The translations under genes and the position numbers were made by a program. From NCBI RefSeq assembly GCF_003248355.1, contig NZ_QKWY01000002.1, forward strand, positions 186,001 through 250,000: a DNA stretch of 64,000 nt, in the 5' to 3' direction. Origin of the DNA: Streptomyces sp. AC1-42W (GTDB lineage Bacteria; Actinomycetota; Actinomycetes; Streptomycetales; Streptomycetaceae). Every line of letters starts with the position of its first letter. The first letter of the stretch is position 1. Under the pieces are notes generated by a model that was not told the DNA's origin, did not search any database, and saw only the letters and a list, made by a program, of their open reading frames with translations. Shown here piece after piece: positions 33,054 through 42,291 of this stretch.

Positions 33054-35153
33054 TCAGCCGTTGCGCTTCCAGCGCGGCTTGTCGTCGCGGCGGCCGAAGG
33101 AGCCGGTGCTCGTACCGGTCGAACGGTGGTCGTCGCGGCGGCCGTTGGGACGGTCGCCACCGGAGCGGAAGCCGCCGGAGGGGCGGTCGTCGCGGCGGTC
33201 CCGGTTGTACGGGCGGTCGCCGCCCGAGCGGAAGCCGCCCGAGGGACGGTCGTCCCGGCGCTCGAAGGAGCGGCCACCCCGGTCGTCGCGGCGGTCGCCG
33301 CCGGAGCGGTAGCCACCGGCCGGACGGTCGTCGCGGCGGTCGCGGTTGAACGAGGGGCGCTCGTCGCGGCGGTCGAAGGAACGGCCGCCCCGGTCGTCGC
33401 GGCGGTCGCCGCCCGAGCGGAAGCCGCCCGAGGGACGGTCGTCACGACGGTCGTTGCTGCTGCGGAAGGAGGGGCGGTCGCTGTTGCCCCGGTAGCCGCT
33501 GCCGGCGGGGCGCCCGGAGCGCTCGCCGATGCGGTCGTCGCGGCGGTCGCCGCCGGAGCGGTAGCCGCCGCCCCGGTTGTCGCGGCGCTCGTAGTTGCCC
33601 CGGTCGTCGCGCCGGTCCTCGCGGACGGACGGCTGCTCCGGCACGGAGACGGCGGCGGCCGCGAGGGCGGCCTCGGCCTCGGCGGTGACCTCGGCGACCG
33701 CGGCCTCGGGGTCGTCGCCCCGCTCGCGGGCGGCACGGGCCACCAGGCGGTCGGCCTCCTCGCGCAGCTCGACGGCGCGGCGCTGGACGCGCTCCAGCTG
33801 CTTGGTCAGCTCGGCGGCCTCGCGCTCGGCCTGCTTGGCGGCGTTGTTCGCGGAGTCGGCCTGGACCTCGGTGAGCGAGCGGGCGCCGGTGATCTCGGCG
33901 ACCTCCGGCTCGAAGACGCCCGCGCCCTGCACGATGTGGCGCGAGGCGTCCACGCCCGCGTCCTCCATCAGGCGGAAGATCTGGCGGCGCTGGTGCGGCA
34001 AGGCCAGCGAGACGACGACACCGGACTTGCCGGCCCGCGCGGTGCGGCCCGAGCGGTGCAGGTAGTCCTTGTGGTCGCCGGCCGGGTCCACGTTCAGGAC
34101 CAGGTCGATGCCGTCCACGTGGATACCGCGCGCGGCGACGTCGGTCGCGACGAGCGCGTTGACGTAGCCCCGCTTGAAGTCCTCCAGGACGCGGGTGCGC
34201 GCGCCCTGGGTCATGCCGCCGTGCAGCGCGTCCGCCTTGACGCCCGCGTCGACGAGCTGCTCGGCGATACGGTCGGCGCCCAGCTGGGTGCGGACGAAGA
34301 TGATGGTGCGGCCCTTGCGGGCGGCGATGGCGGAGGTGACCGGCGCCTTGTCCTTCGGCTTCACGACGAGGACGTGGTGCGACATGGTCGAGACGTTGCC
34401 CTGGGCGGAGTCCACCTCGTGGGTGACCGGGTTGGCCAGGTAGCGCTTGACCAGGGTGCCGATCTCGTTCTCCATGGTGGCGGAGAAGAGCATGCGCTGG
34501 CCGCCCTCGGGGATCTGGTCCAGCAGCTCCGTGACCTCGGGCAGGAAGCCCAGGTCGGACATCTGGTCGGCCTCGTCGAGGACGGCGACCTGGACGTTCT
34601 CCAGGGAGCAGGCGCCCCGGTTGATGATGTCGCGCAGCCGGCCCGGCGTGGCGACGAGGATGTCGACGCCGCGCTCCAGGGCGTAGATCTGGTTGCCCAT
34701 CGAGGTACCGCCGCAGACGACCTTCATCTTGAGGCCGAGCACGTCGCCGTACGGCTGGAGCGCGTCCGCGACCTGCATGGCCAGCTCACGGGTCGGGGTG
34801 AGGATGATCGCGCGCGGCTTCTTCTTCTCGGTGTGGCCGCCCGCCAGCGCGGACAGGGTCGGCAGGCCGAAGGAGAGGGTCTTGCCGGAGCCGGTGCGGC
34901 CGCGGCCCAGGATGTCCTTGCCGGCCAGGGCGTCCGGGATGGTCGCCGCCTGGATCGGGAAGGGGGTGGTCACACCGTTCTGCGCGAGCTTGCGGACGAT
35001 GCCCTCGGGCAGGCCCAGGTCGGCGAACGAGATGGCCGGCTCGGCGTCCGCCGCCTCGGCGGACTCGGTGAGGACGGCCTCGGCGGCCGGGGCGAGCTCG
35101 TCGTTCTCGACGCTCTCGGGCATGACGGTGTGGTCAGAGCTGGAAATTGACAT
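33054..35153 (-). CDS. DEAD-box ATP-dependent RNA helicase
   Basis: This 699-residue RNA helicase of the RhlE/DeaD type unwinds RNA in ribosome assembly, decay or cold response. The Q-motif region (FADLGLPEGI) is followed by Walker A GRTGSGKT at 85-92, DEAD at 193-196, SAT, and the C-lobe motif HRSGRTARAG. After about residue 450 comes a charged helical segment. Residues beyond about 520 form a long disordered tail of repeats such as RDDRPSGGFRSGGDR, which likely binds RNA and may drive condensate formation. The IS island lies directly downstream of its stop. Confidence 0.92.
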   Translation of the reverse strand: MSISSSDHTVMPESVENDELAPAAEAVLTESAEAADAEPAISFADLGLPEGIVRKLAQNGVTTPFPIQAATIPDALAGKDILGRGRTGSGKTLSFGLPTLSALAGGHTEKKKPRAIILTPTRELAMQVADALQPYGDVLGLKMKVVCGGTSMGNQIYALERGVDILVATPGRLRDIINRGACSLENVQVAVLDEADQMSDLGFLPEVTELLDQIPEGGQRMLFSATMENEIGTLVKRYLANPVTHEVDSAQGNVSTMSHHVLVVKPKDKAPVTSAIAARKGRTIIFVRTQLGADRIAEQLVDAGVKADALHGGMTQGARTRVLEDFKRGYVNALVATDVAARGIHVDGIDLVLNVDPAGDHKDYLHRSGRTARAGKSGVVVSLALPHQRRQIFRLMEDAGVDASRHIVQGAGVFEPEVAEITGARSLTEVQADSANNAAKQAEREAAELTKQLERVQRRAVELREEADRLVARAARERGDDPEAAVAEVTAEAEAALAAAAVSVPEQPSVREDRRDDRGNYERRDNRGGGYRSGGDRRDDRIGERSGRPAGSGYRGNSDRPSFRSSNDRRDDRPSGGFRSGGDRRDDRGGRSFDRRDERPSFNRDRRDDRPAGGYRSGGDRRDDRGGRSFERRDDRPSGGFRSGGDRPYNRDRRDDRPSGGFRSGGDRPNGRRDDHRSTGTSTGSFGRRDDKPRWKRNG

Positions 35154-35363
35154 GCGAAATGCGAAACCTTCCGGAGTCTCGGCACGCGCCCATAACTCCG
35201 TGATTTCGCAATGTCGACCGCCTCAATGCGGTCCAGCCACGGCAAGGGAGAGTACGCGCCACACGGCGCTCTTCTGTGTCGGCGCCGGGCAATGGGATCA
35301 AACGATCTACCACCATACGCACTCTCACCCCCATCGCGCAAACCGCCTGCCGCCGGACGCCCC

Positions 35364-35963
35364 TCAGACCGGCCCGGCCTGCGGTGACGCCTGCGGGGTC
35401 CGCAGCCCGACCATGCTCCGCGGCCACGCCATCGCGTCGGTACGCACCCCGGCGGCCGGGGACGCGGACGGCTCCGGCGGCGCGGGCTCCGAGGGCTGCG
35501 GCTCGGGCTCGGGCGGCTCCGGCGGCCGGGGCGTGTCCACCGGGTCCGGCGCGGGACCGGGGTCGACCGGAGCCGGGGGTTCCGGCCGCTCGGGCGCCGG
35601 CTGCTTCGGCGAGGCCGCCGGGACGGAGGGCAGCGCGGGCCCGGCGGCCTCGCTCCGGCCCTTCGCGCCGCCCTTGCCGTCCTCCGGCTCCGCACTGGCC
35701 GACGCGCTCTCCGAGGGCGAGGCGGAGGCGCTCGGGGACGCGCTCCGGCCGCCCTGCGACCGCATCCCGGTGCCGCCGAGACGGGCCCGGCCGGTGCCGG
35801 TGACCGTGGCGCCGTTCGGCTCGGCCGCCGCGCCCTCGGGCTCGGCCGACCGGGAGGGCTTCGGCTCCGCCCCGTCCGAGCCGACGCTCATACAGCCGGT
35901 GGCCGTGGCGAGCGTCACAGCGGTGACGGCCACCCAGCGGACGGGGACGGGGAACTGGCGCAC
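35364..35963 (-). CDS. Putative lipoprotein, Pro/Glu/Ser-rich
   Basis: This protein of about 199 residues is predicted to be lipid-anchored outside the membrane. The N-terminus from GTG 35963 is RQFPVPVRW, a hydrophobic stretch, then a lipobox-like ATATGC with Cys at about residue 24. The rest is low-complexity: SASPSASASPSESASASAE, then many Pro-Glu pairs. No catalytic domain is visible. The GTG start is supported by GGAGGTG 4 nt upstream. It lies between the small zinc protease gene and the helicase gene. Confidence 0.65.
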   Translation of the reverse strand: MRQFPVPVRWVAVTAVTLATATGCMSVGSDGAEPKPSRSAEPEGAAAEPNGATVTGTGRARLGGTGMRSQGGRSASPSASASPSESASASAEPEDGKGGAKGRSEAAGPALPSVPAASPKQPAPERPEPPAPVDPGPAPDPVDTPRPPEPPEPEPQPSEPAPPEPSASPAAGVRTDAMAWPRSMVGLRTPQASPQAGPV

Positions 35964-36111
35964 GGGGCACCTCCGGGGCGCGGGAAGGACGGGGCCTGAC
36001 ATGAACAAGCCGGGCTCGCCGTGCCCAACTCCCGCCACCCCGCTCGGGACACGCCCGCCGGACAGGTTCGTGCGGCCCCACCCGTCACCGGACGGGTTCG
36101 CGCGCCGGGCC

Positions 36112-36462
36112 TCAGCCGTAACCGAGCGCGTGCAGCCGCTCGTCGTCGATGCCGAAGTGATGGGCGATCTCGTGGACGACGGTGATCTCCGTCTCCGCCA
36201 CCACGTCCTCGCGGCTCTCGCACATCCGCAGCGTCGGCCCCCGGTAGATCGTGATCCGGTCCGGCAGGACGCCCGCGTACCACTCACCGCGCTCGGTCAG
36301 CGGCGTGCCCTCGTACAGCCCGAGCAGTTCCGGGTCGTCGGCCTCCGGTTCGTCCTCGACGAAGACCGCGACGTTGTCCATCAGCCGGGTCAGCTCCGGC
36401 GGAATCCGGTCCAGCGCCTCGGCGACCAGTTCCTCGAACGCTTCTCGCGTCATCTCCAGCAC
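36112..36462 (-). CDS. Small zincin-like metallopeptidase family protein
   Basis: This 116-residue protein of the conserved actinobacterial minimal zincin family has the motif VVHEIAHHFGIDDERLHALG near the C-terminus, giving the HExxHxxxx zinc site. The N-terminal LEMTREAFEELVAEALDRIP matches the usual start of the family. GTG 36462 is preferred, with ATG 36453 as alternative. The length is normal. The in vivo substrate is unknown. The gene is divergent from the metallophosphoesterase with an 85-bp gap. Confidence 0.82.
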   Translation of the reverse strand: MLEMTREAFEELVAEALDRIPPELTRLMDNVAVFVEDEPEADDPELLGLYEGTPLTERGEWYAGVLPDRITIYRGPTLRMCESREDVVAETEITVVHEIAHHFGIDDERLHALGYG

Positions 36463-36547
36463 CCGGCCATTGTCCCGTACGCCCGCCCGGCGCGTCCCGG
36501 TCCCCGGCGGGGGAATACCCGCACCCGGGCCGGGGCACAGGCACCGA

Positions 36548-38068
36548 ATGGCCCGCGTCCCCTTCCTCCCCCGCCGTCCCTTCCGCCGCCCGCCCGGCCG
36601 CCGCGCCCCCAGAGGACCCTTCGCCGCGCCGCGCCCGTTCCTCCGGGCGCTCGGCATGGTCGCCGTGGTGCTGTTCGGCGCGTGGCTCGGGCTGCTGGCG
36701 GTCGGCGGCGTACGGACGCCGGTGGGCCCGATGGACACGACGATGACGCTGCGGCCCTCGCTCGACGGCGGCACCCGGATCGACGTCTCCCCGCTCGGCT
36801 CCCTGGAACTGGACTCGCACCACGCCCCGGTCCGCCTGGACGTCGATGTGGACCGGCTCGACCCGGTCCGCTCCCAGGCCCTGGTCCGCCATCCTGAGCG
36901 GCTGGCCGGGCTGGAGGACGAGGTCACCGACGACGTGGCCGCCGGCACCCGGGAGCTGGCCCTGCGCTCCTGCGTGGCCGTGGTGACCGGGGCCACCGCG
37001 CTGGGCCTGGCCGTCTACCGCAGGCCGCGCCGGGCGCTGGGCGCGGGCGGCCTGGCCCTCGCGCTGCCGGCCGCGTCCGGCGTCGGCGTCTACGCCACCT
37101 GGAACCCGAAGTCGGTCCTGGAGCCCCGGTTCTCCGGGCTGCTCTCCAGCGCCCCGTCCGTCGTCGGCGACGCCCGCTCGATCGTCACCGACTTCGACGT
37201 CTACCAGCGGGAGCCGGCCCGCCTGGTCACCAACGTCACCAAGCTGTACGACGCCACCTCCACGCTCCCCGTCTACCGCCCGGACCCGGCAACCCTGCGC
37301 GTCCTGCACGTCTCCGACATCCACCTCAACCCGGCCGCGTGGCACATCATCGGCTCGCTCGTCGAGCAGTACGACATCGACGTGATCATCGACTCGGGCG
37401 ACACGATGGACCACGGCACCGCTGTCGAGAACGGCTTCCTAGACCCCGTCACCGACCTCGGCGCGCCCTACGTCTGGGTGCGCGGGAACCACGACTCGGC
37501 GCAGACGCAGAAGTACCTGGCGGACCGGAAGCGGTTCCCCAACGTGCGCGTCCTGGACCAGGGGCGGGCGGTGAACGTCGGCGGGCTGCGGGTCGCCGGG
37601 GTCGGGGACCCGCAGTTCACCCCGGACCGGACCGGCCCCGAGCAGGCCGCGGACGTCCAGAGCGTGGCCGGGCGCACACTGGCCGCCGCCCTGCGCGAGC
37701 AGCGGCGCTCCGGCACCCCGGTGGACATCGCCGTGGCCCATGAGCCGGAGGCGGTACGGGAGACGGACGGCGAGGTTCCGCTGGCGCTGGCCGGTCATGT
37801 GCACCACCGGCGCAACGAGGTGCTCGACGGCGGGACGAGGCTGATGGTGGAGGGCTCGACGGGCGGCGGCGGGCTGCGGGCCGTCCAGAACGAGAAGCCG
37901 GAGCAGGTGCTCGCCTCGGTGCTCTACCTGGACCGTGCCACGCGCCGGCTCCAGGCGTGGGACGAGATCACGCTGGGCGGTCTGGGCCTGACGAAGGCGG
38001 AGGTCAGCCGCCATCTGCCGCAGGACGACCGGCCGGACGCGACGCCCTCCCCTATTCGGTTTGGCTGA
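36548..38068 (+). CDS. Membrane-anchored metallophosphoesterase
   Basis: This 506-residue protein has an Arg/Pro-rich cytoplasmic start, a transmembrane segment near residue 38-52, a second near residue 155-185, and a C-terminal calcineurin-like phosphoesterase domain. Metal-site motifs are VSDIHLN, IIDSGDTMDH, VRGNHDS, VAHEPEA and LAGHVHHRR, all intact. Such proteins hydrolyse phosphodiesters or phosphomonoesters at the membrane; the substrate here is unknown. It is the last protein gene before the tRNA cluster. Confidence 0.85.
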   Translation: MARVPFLPRRPFRRPPGRRAPRGPFAAPRPFLRALGMVAVVLFGAWLGLLAVGGVRTPVGPMDTTMTLRPSLDGGTRIDVSPLGSLELDSHHAPVRLDVDVDRLDPVRSQALVRHPERLAGLEDEVTDDVAAGTRELALRSCVAVVTGATALGLAVYRRPRRALGAGGLALALPAASGVGVYATWNPKSVLEPRFSGLLSSAPSVVGDARSIVTDFDVYQREPARLVTNVTKLYDATSTLPVYRPDPATLRVLHVSDIHLNPAAWHIIGSLVEQYDIDVIIDSGDTMDHGTAVENGFLDPVTDLGAPYVWVRGNHDSAQTQKYLADRKRFPNVRVLDQGRAVNVGGLRVAGVGDPQFTPDRTGPEQAADVQSVAGRTLAAALREQRRSGTPVDIAVAHEPEAVRETDGEVPLALAGHVHHRRNEVLDGGTRLMVEGSTGGGGLRAVQNEKPEQVLASVLYLDRATRRLQAWDEITLGGLGLTKAEVSRHLPQDDRPDATPSPIRFG

Positions 38069-38090
38069 CATGGAAACGCCGTAGTACAGT
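38061..38090 (+). promoter_or_regulatory. Candidate promoter of the tRNA cluster
   Basis: TTGGCT at 38061-38066 and TACAGT at 38085-38090 have 18-bp spacing. A matching GTACAGTCT -10 region with TTCGAC 19 bp upstream precedes the second tRNA-Asp (57836-57866). The shared -10 core before two tRNA units supports the call, but it overlaps the end of the phosphoesterase gene. Confidence 0.45.
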
Positions 38091-38243
38091 CTCCGACGTG
38101 CCCAAGGGCGCCGGTCAGGGCTTGACCGTTCTGAAACCTCTCAGGGGTGGAAGAAGAAGCGGAACCCTCGGGGGAAGCGGAGTCACATGCTTCTCACGTT
38201 CCCTCGGGCAACAGACGCAGAAGCAAGCTGTAACAGCAGTTCT

Positions 38244-38316
38244 GCCCTCATCGTCTAGTGGCCCAGGACGCCGCCCTTTCAAGGCGGTAGCACGGGTTCG
38301 AATCCCGTTGGGGGCA
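38244..38316 (+). tRNA. tRNA-Glu (anticodon TTC)
   Basis: This is a complete cloverleaf of 73 nt: acceptor GCCCTCA pairs with TGGGGGC, anticodon stem CCGCC/GGCGG encloses loop CTTTCAA giving TTC, and the T arm carries GGTTCGAATCC. CCA is not encoded. Confidence 0.96.
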
Positions 38317-38352
38317 CGCAAAACCTGTGCGACACTTAGTCGCACAACGCTT

Positions 38353-38427
38353 GGTCCTGTGGAGCAGTTAGGAGTGCTCGCCACCCTGTCAAGGTGGAGG
38401 CCGCGGGTTCAAATCCCGTCAGGACCG
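38353..38427 (+). tRNA. tRNA-Asp (anticodon GTC)
   Basis: This 75-nt cloverleaf has acceptor GGTCCTG pairing with CAGGACC, anticodon stem CCACC/GGTGG enclosing CTGTCAA, and T arm GGGTTCAAATCCC. It is identical to the second copy at 57906-57980. Confidence 0.96.
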
Positions 38428-38449
38428 CTGCAGCCCGCAAGTGCTGCGT

Positions 38450-38523
38450 GGCTGGGTAGCTCAGTTGGTACGAGCGATCGCCTGAAAAGCGATAGGTCGC
38501 CGGTTCGATCCCGGCCCCAGCCA
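38450..38523 (+). tRNA. tRNA-Phe (anticodon GAA)
   Basis: This 74-nt cloverleaf has acceptor GGCTGGG pairing with CCCAGCC, anticodon stem ATCGC/GCGAT enclosing CTGAAAA, and T arm CGGTTCGATCCCG. It is the last tRNA of the Glu-Asp-Phe unit. Confidence 0.95.
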
Positions 38524-38530
38524 CTCTCGT

Positions 38531-38568
38531 GAAGAAGCCCCCGACGATCTCTCGTCGGGGGCTTCTTC
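38531..38568. terminator. Strong bidirectional terminator after the tRNA unit
   Basis: A perfect 17-bp stem (GAAGAAGCCCCCGACGA and its complement) encloses the loop TCTC. It lies between tRNA-Phe and the stop of the convergent glycosyltransferase gene, and can end transcription from both sides. There is no T-run, as is common in Streptomyces. Confidence 0.85.
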
Positions 38569-38586
38569 GTGAAACGACTAAGTGGC

Positions 38587-39636
38587 TCAGCCGCTCACCG
38601 GTTCCGGTTCCCGCGCCGCGATCTCCGCGACGAGCGCCAGCTGCCGGGGCTGCACCCGTGCGGAGAGTTCTGTGACCCGGCGGGCGTGCTCGGCCGTGGG
38701 GCACCACAGGAGCTGGGCGAGCAGGAAGCGGCCCCGGTCCGGGACCACCACCAGATCCGGCCACAGCCCGCCGGCCCGTTCCGCGCGCCGCTCGATCTCG
38801 GGGCGCAGGTCGCCGTGGTGGCCCGGCGGCACGGCGAACTCGGTTGTCCGCGCCATCCGCTCGTACCACTCCACCGTGTCCGCGACATAGGCGCGGCGGA
38901 ACTCCTCGTCGTGCGCCCCGCTCCGCAGCCGGAGCAGCGTCTCGTGGGCCCGGCGGGCGTCGTCGTGGGCGGCGAGCGGCAGCCGGTGGCGGCGGACGGT
39001 GCGGTGCCGGCGGGTGCCGCTGTCGTCCAGCAGGAACGCGGTGCGCTCGTGCACCGTCGCGAAGCGCAGGCCCCGGTCGGCCATCCGCAGCCACAGGTCC
39101 CAGTCCTCCAGCCCGTCGCCGGCCCGCCAGCCGCCCGCCTCCTCGGCGAGCGGGCGGCGGTGCGCGACCCGCGAGGGCTCGAACATCGGCCCGAGGAGCT
39201 GGATCTCGGGGTGCCAGACCACTTCGAGCAGGTCGGAGCGCGAGGTCGGCTCCCCGGCGGCGTTCCTGCGCTCGCAGCCGGTCGCGACGAGGTCGGCGCC
39301 CGTCTCGAAGGCGGTCAGCAGGACCCGCAGATGGTCCGCGCGCCAGGTGTCGTCGTGGTCGATGTACGCGGCGAACTCGCCGCGCGCCTCGCCCAGCCCG
39401 ATCATGCGCGGCCCGCTGGGATGGCCGTGCCGGGGCGCCCGGACGAGCCGGACGCGCGGGTCCTCGGCGGCGGCGGCGCGCACCCAGTCGTCCGTGTCGT
39501 CGGTACTGCCGTCCGAGACGACCAGCAGCTCCCAGTCGGGGAAGGACTGCGCGCGCACGGAGTCCAGCGTGGGCACCAGCGCGCGGGAGCGGTTGTACGC
39601 GGGGCAGATGACGGAAAAGCGCGGGGCAGAGCTCAC
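38587..39636 (-). CDS. GT2-family glycosyltransferase, last gene of the daptide operon
   Basis: This is a 349-residue glycosyltransferase of family 2. The GT-A fold starts with FSVICPAYNRSRALVPTLDS, followed by VVSDGSTDDTDDWV and the metal-binding YIDHDDTW (the DxD equivalent); GLEDWDLWLRMADRG matches the ED acceptor motif. No membrane segments are visible, so it is cytoplasmic and could glycosylate a peptide. GTG 39636 overlaps the LanKC stop by 4 bp (GTGA), so translation is coupled. It may add a sugar to the modified peptide, by context only; rmlA and rmlC homologues lie beyond the far end of the cluster. Confidence 0.83.
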   Translation of the reverse strand: MSSAPRFSVICPAYNRSRALVPTLDSVRAQSFPDWELLVVSDGSTDDTDDWVRAAAAEDPRVRLVRAPRHGHPSGPRMIGLGEARGEFAAYIDHDDTWRADHLRVLLTAFETGADLVATGCERRNAAGEPTSRSDLLEVVWHPEIQLLGPMFEPSRVAHRRPLAEEAGGWRAGDGLEDWDLWLRMADRGLRFATVHERTAFLLDDSGTRRHRTVRRHRLPLAAHDDARRAHETLLRLRSGAHDEEFRRAYVADTVEWYERMARTTEFAVPPGHHGDLRPEIERRAERAGGLWPDLVVVPDRGRFLLAQLLWCPTAEHARRVTELSARVQPRQLALVAEIAAREPEPVSG

Positions 39637-42239
39637 TCCCGGCCCACCCCGCGCGAGCCGCCCGCCCCCGAAGCCCCCGCGCCCGCGCCCGCCCCCGTCA
39701 GGAAGGGCAGACCGCCGCCCTCGCCGGTCAGCACGGTCTCCACGGCCAGCAGGACGCCCGCCGCGCCGGTCGCCAGGTCCGTGGACAGGCGCAGGCACTG
39801 GTCGCCCAGGAACGCGGGGCTCTCCCCGTACGGGACGGCGTGGAGGCCGAGACCCGCGAGATGCGCGGACGCGTCCCCCGGCCGGGCACCCGCCAGGGCG
39901 TGCTGGGCCAGCAGCGCGCCGGCCCGGCCGGTGAACACCCCGGCGTGCCCGAAGAAGGGGATGGCCAGCCGTTCGCGGGAGACCTCGCGGAAGAGGTCCA
40001 GCTCCGGGTCCGGCGCATGGGTCAGCACCCGGTCCGCGACGAGCGCGAGGCCCGCGCCGCCCGCGATCACCGGCGCGGACCACTGGCCGTGCGGGGTCCT
40101 GGCCTCCCGGTCGGCCGCCCAGCCGCACTCCGCGAGGTCGGCGCGCAGGGCCTCGACGGCCAGGTCGAGGTACTTCTGCTCGCCGGTGTGCTCGAAGAGG
40201 CGGACCAGGAAGAGCGCCTGCCCGGAACCGCCGTGCAGCAGGCCCGGCCGGCGCCGGCCGCTGCTCGCCGCGCCCGTCATCCGCTCGGCGAGGCGTACGG
40301 CCTCCTCGACGTGCGCGGGATCGCCGTGCCGCCCGGCGAGGTGCAGCAGGGCGAGCCCGATCCCGGAGCGGCCGCTGAAGAGGCTGTCGTCGACGTCGTC
40401 CGCGGCCCAGCGGGACCGGGCCCGCTCCAAAACCTCCCGGGCGGGTGCGGCCGCGCCGAGCGCGTCGAGCGCGAAGGCGATCCCGCACAGGCCGTCGTAG
40501 AAGCCCGGCTCGTCCACCCGGGCGGTCGCGGAGACCAGCCAGTCGAGGTGTTCGCCCGGCACCTCTACGCCGGCCCGCGCCAGGGCCCAGGCCACGCCCG
40601 CGGCCCCGTACGCGAAGTTCACGCCGCCGCCGCTGCCGTGGAACTGCGCGATGTCCCCGGGGTAGAGCCGGTCGGTGCGGCCGGGTGTCGCGGCGGCCAG
40701 AATCCCGTCCGCGAGGCGGCGCCGCAGCTCGGGCCAGGACGCGGCGTCCGGACCCTCCGCGGGCCACACGGACGCGGGGGTCCCGGCCGGCGAGGGCGGC
40801 GCCGCCTCCGGGAGGGCGTCCCCGGCGGGCGCAGGCGGGGCCAGGTCCGTGCGGACCCGCTCGGCGAAGTCCTCCGGTACGGGGAAGTGCCGGGCGATCA
40901 GCGCGAGGAACTCCTCCGTCTTCCGCTCCGACCAGGGCAGCACCTGGGTGAGCGGCAGGAACACCCCGAGCCGCAGGCACCCCATCGCATAGCGGTCCAC
41001 GTCCGTGCCCGTGTACCCGGCCGGGGCCTGGTAGCCCGGCGCGGCCATCGCCTGCGAGGCACCGGCCACCGCCTCGCTGCTCGCCTCCAGGTCGATGAAG
41101 ACCACGCTGCCGTCGGGCCGCAGGAGCACGTTGTTGGGGTGCAGGTCGCCGAAGACGACGCCCCGGTCGTGCAGGTGGCCCATCGCGCGCTCGATCGCGG
41201 CGAGGGTGTCCAGCGCCCACGCGGTGTACGCGGCGAAGGCCCCGTCCGTGGCCGGTCCGTTGCCCAGGAGCGGGTTGCGCTCCTGCATCTCCTGGCCCAG
41301 TGCCTTGCCCTCGACGTACTCGCGGGCCAGGTAGTAGTGCTCGTTGCCCTTGCGGAACTCGGCGTGCGCGGGCATGCAGTCGAGCCCGGCGAGTCTGCGC
41401 AGCGCCCAGTACTCGTTGCGCAGGCGGGCCACGGCGTCGGTGCCCTCGGCGTCGAGGCCGGCGAGCGGGCGGGCCTCCTTCAGCAGGACGGTCGAGCCGT
41501 CGCGCGCGTCGGTCGCGAGGTAGACGCCGCCGCCGTTGGAGAAGTGCAGCGCCTTGGTCGGGCGGTACGGGAAGCCGGTGAGCGCCCCGCTGTTGCGCTC
41601 CTCCAGCGCCTCCTTCACCCGTTCCGGCAGGGTGACCCAGGGCGGCGGCCGGAAGCCCGGACCGCGTACGTCGGGCACCCAGTTGCCCTCCGGGTCCTTG
41701 ATGCAGTGGACCAGCTCCCCGGACTCGGTGCGCACGAGGTGGGCGACGAAACCGCCGTAGCGCAGGTAGAGGGGGCCCTGCCGCCAGCGCAGGTCGCTCA
41801 GGATGTACGGGCCCGACTCGCCGACGAGCAGCGGGTCGAGGGCGTCCAGGACGTTCCCGAGCATGTCCTCGTCCAGCGGGTAGAGCGTCACGAACTTCCC
41901 GCTGCTGCCCCGGTCGCCGTACTTGCTGTTGCGCCGCGCCAGCACGGCCCGGCTGCGGATGAACTTGAAGTACACGCCGTGGTCGAGGCAGTAGTCGCGT
42001 ACCAGGCGGCTGATCCGCCCGGCGTTCTCCTGCGTCGCCGTGATGTGGATCTTCCAGCCCTGCTCGGGGAGTTCGACACCCGGCGGGCGGAAGACCACCC
42101 AGTCCTCGTTGGTGGCCCGCGTCCAGCCCTCCGGCAGCGGGGCGCGGGCGGCGGGGAAGTCCTCCTCGGCGGAACCGGGCGGCTGTATGTCGTAGAAGAC
42201 CTCGCCGGGCCGGCAGAAGGTCAGATACCGGAAGTCCAT
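39633..42239 (-). CDS. Class III LanKC lanthipeptide synthetase (lyase-kinase-cyclase)
   Basis: This 868-residue enzyme is predicted to phosphorylate Ser/Thr and eliminate phosphate to give dehydro residues. The N-terminal lyase region starts MDFRYLTFCRPGEVFYD and includes GWKIHITATQENA and YFKFIRSRAVLARRNSKYGD. The kinase domain has the Lys in VLLKEARPL (Lys254), catalytic GDLHPNN at 364-370 and DLE at 383-385. The C-terminal third is LanC-like (LLHGGSGQALFLVRLFEHTG) but lacks the Cys-His-Gly zinc ligands, as in other class III enzymes. It sits between a protease gene and the glycosyltransferase in a daptide operon whose two precursors have no Cys, so classical lanthionine or labionin rings are not possible on them. 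Confidence 0.9.
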   Translation of the reverse strand: MDFRYLTFCRPGEVFYDIQPPGSAEEDFPAARAPLPEGWTRATNEDWVVFRPPGVELPEQGWKIHITATQENAGRISRLVRDYCLDHGVYFKFIRSRAVLARRNSKYGDRGSSGKFVTLYPLDEDMLGNVLDALDPLLVGESGPYILSDLRWRQGPLYLRYGGFVAHLVRTESGELVHCIKDPEGNWVPDVRGPGFRPPPWVTLPERVKEALEERNSGALTGFPYRPTKALHFSNGGGVYLATDARDGSTVLLKEARPLAGLDAEGTDAVARLRNEYWALRRLAGLDCMPAHAEFRKGNEHYYLAREYVEGKALGQEMQERNPLLGNGPATDGAFAAYTAWALDTLAAIERAMGHLHDRGVVFGDLHPNNVLLRPDGSVVFIDLEASSEAVAGASQAMAAPGYQAPAGYTGTDVDRYAMGCLRLGVFLPLTQVLPWSERKTEEFLALIARHFPVPEDFAERVRTDLAPPAPAGDALPEAAPPSPAGTPASVWPAEGPDAASWPELRRRLADGILAAATPGRTDRLYPGDIAQFHGSGGGVNFAYGAAGVAWALARAGVEVPGEHLDWLVSATARVDEPGFYDGLCGIAFALDALGAAAPAREVLERARSRWAADDVDDSLFSGRSGIGLALLHLAGRHGDPAHVEEAVRLAERMTGAASSGRRRPGLLHGGSGQALFLVRLFEHTGEQKYLDLAVEALRADLAECGWAADREARTPHGQWSAPVIAGGAGLALVADRVLTHAPDPELDLFREVSRERLAIPFFGHAGVFTGRAGALLAQHALAGARPGDASAHLAGLGLHAVPYGESPAFLGDQCLRLSTDLATGAAGVLLAVETVLTGEGGGLPFLTGAGAGAGASGAGGSRGVGRE

Positions 42240-42291
42240 CAGGGTCTCCTAGCAAGCCTGTGGCAGAGAGTGCGAACCGGCGGGTGCCGTG

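Noticed and set aside
38450..38523. Integration site at the tRNA-Phe 3' end
   Set aside because: I found no second copy of the tRNA-Phe 3' half at the other end of the daptide region and no integrase gene in the window.
38587..42239. Ordinary class III lanthipeptide cluster based on LanKC alone
   Set aside because: The only precursors in the operon have no Cys and match daptides, and the other enzymes are daptide enzymes.
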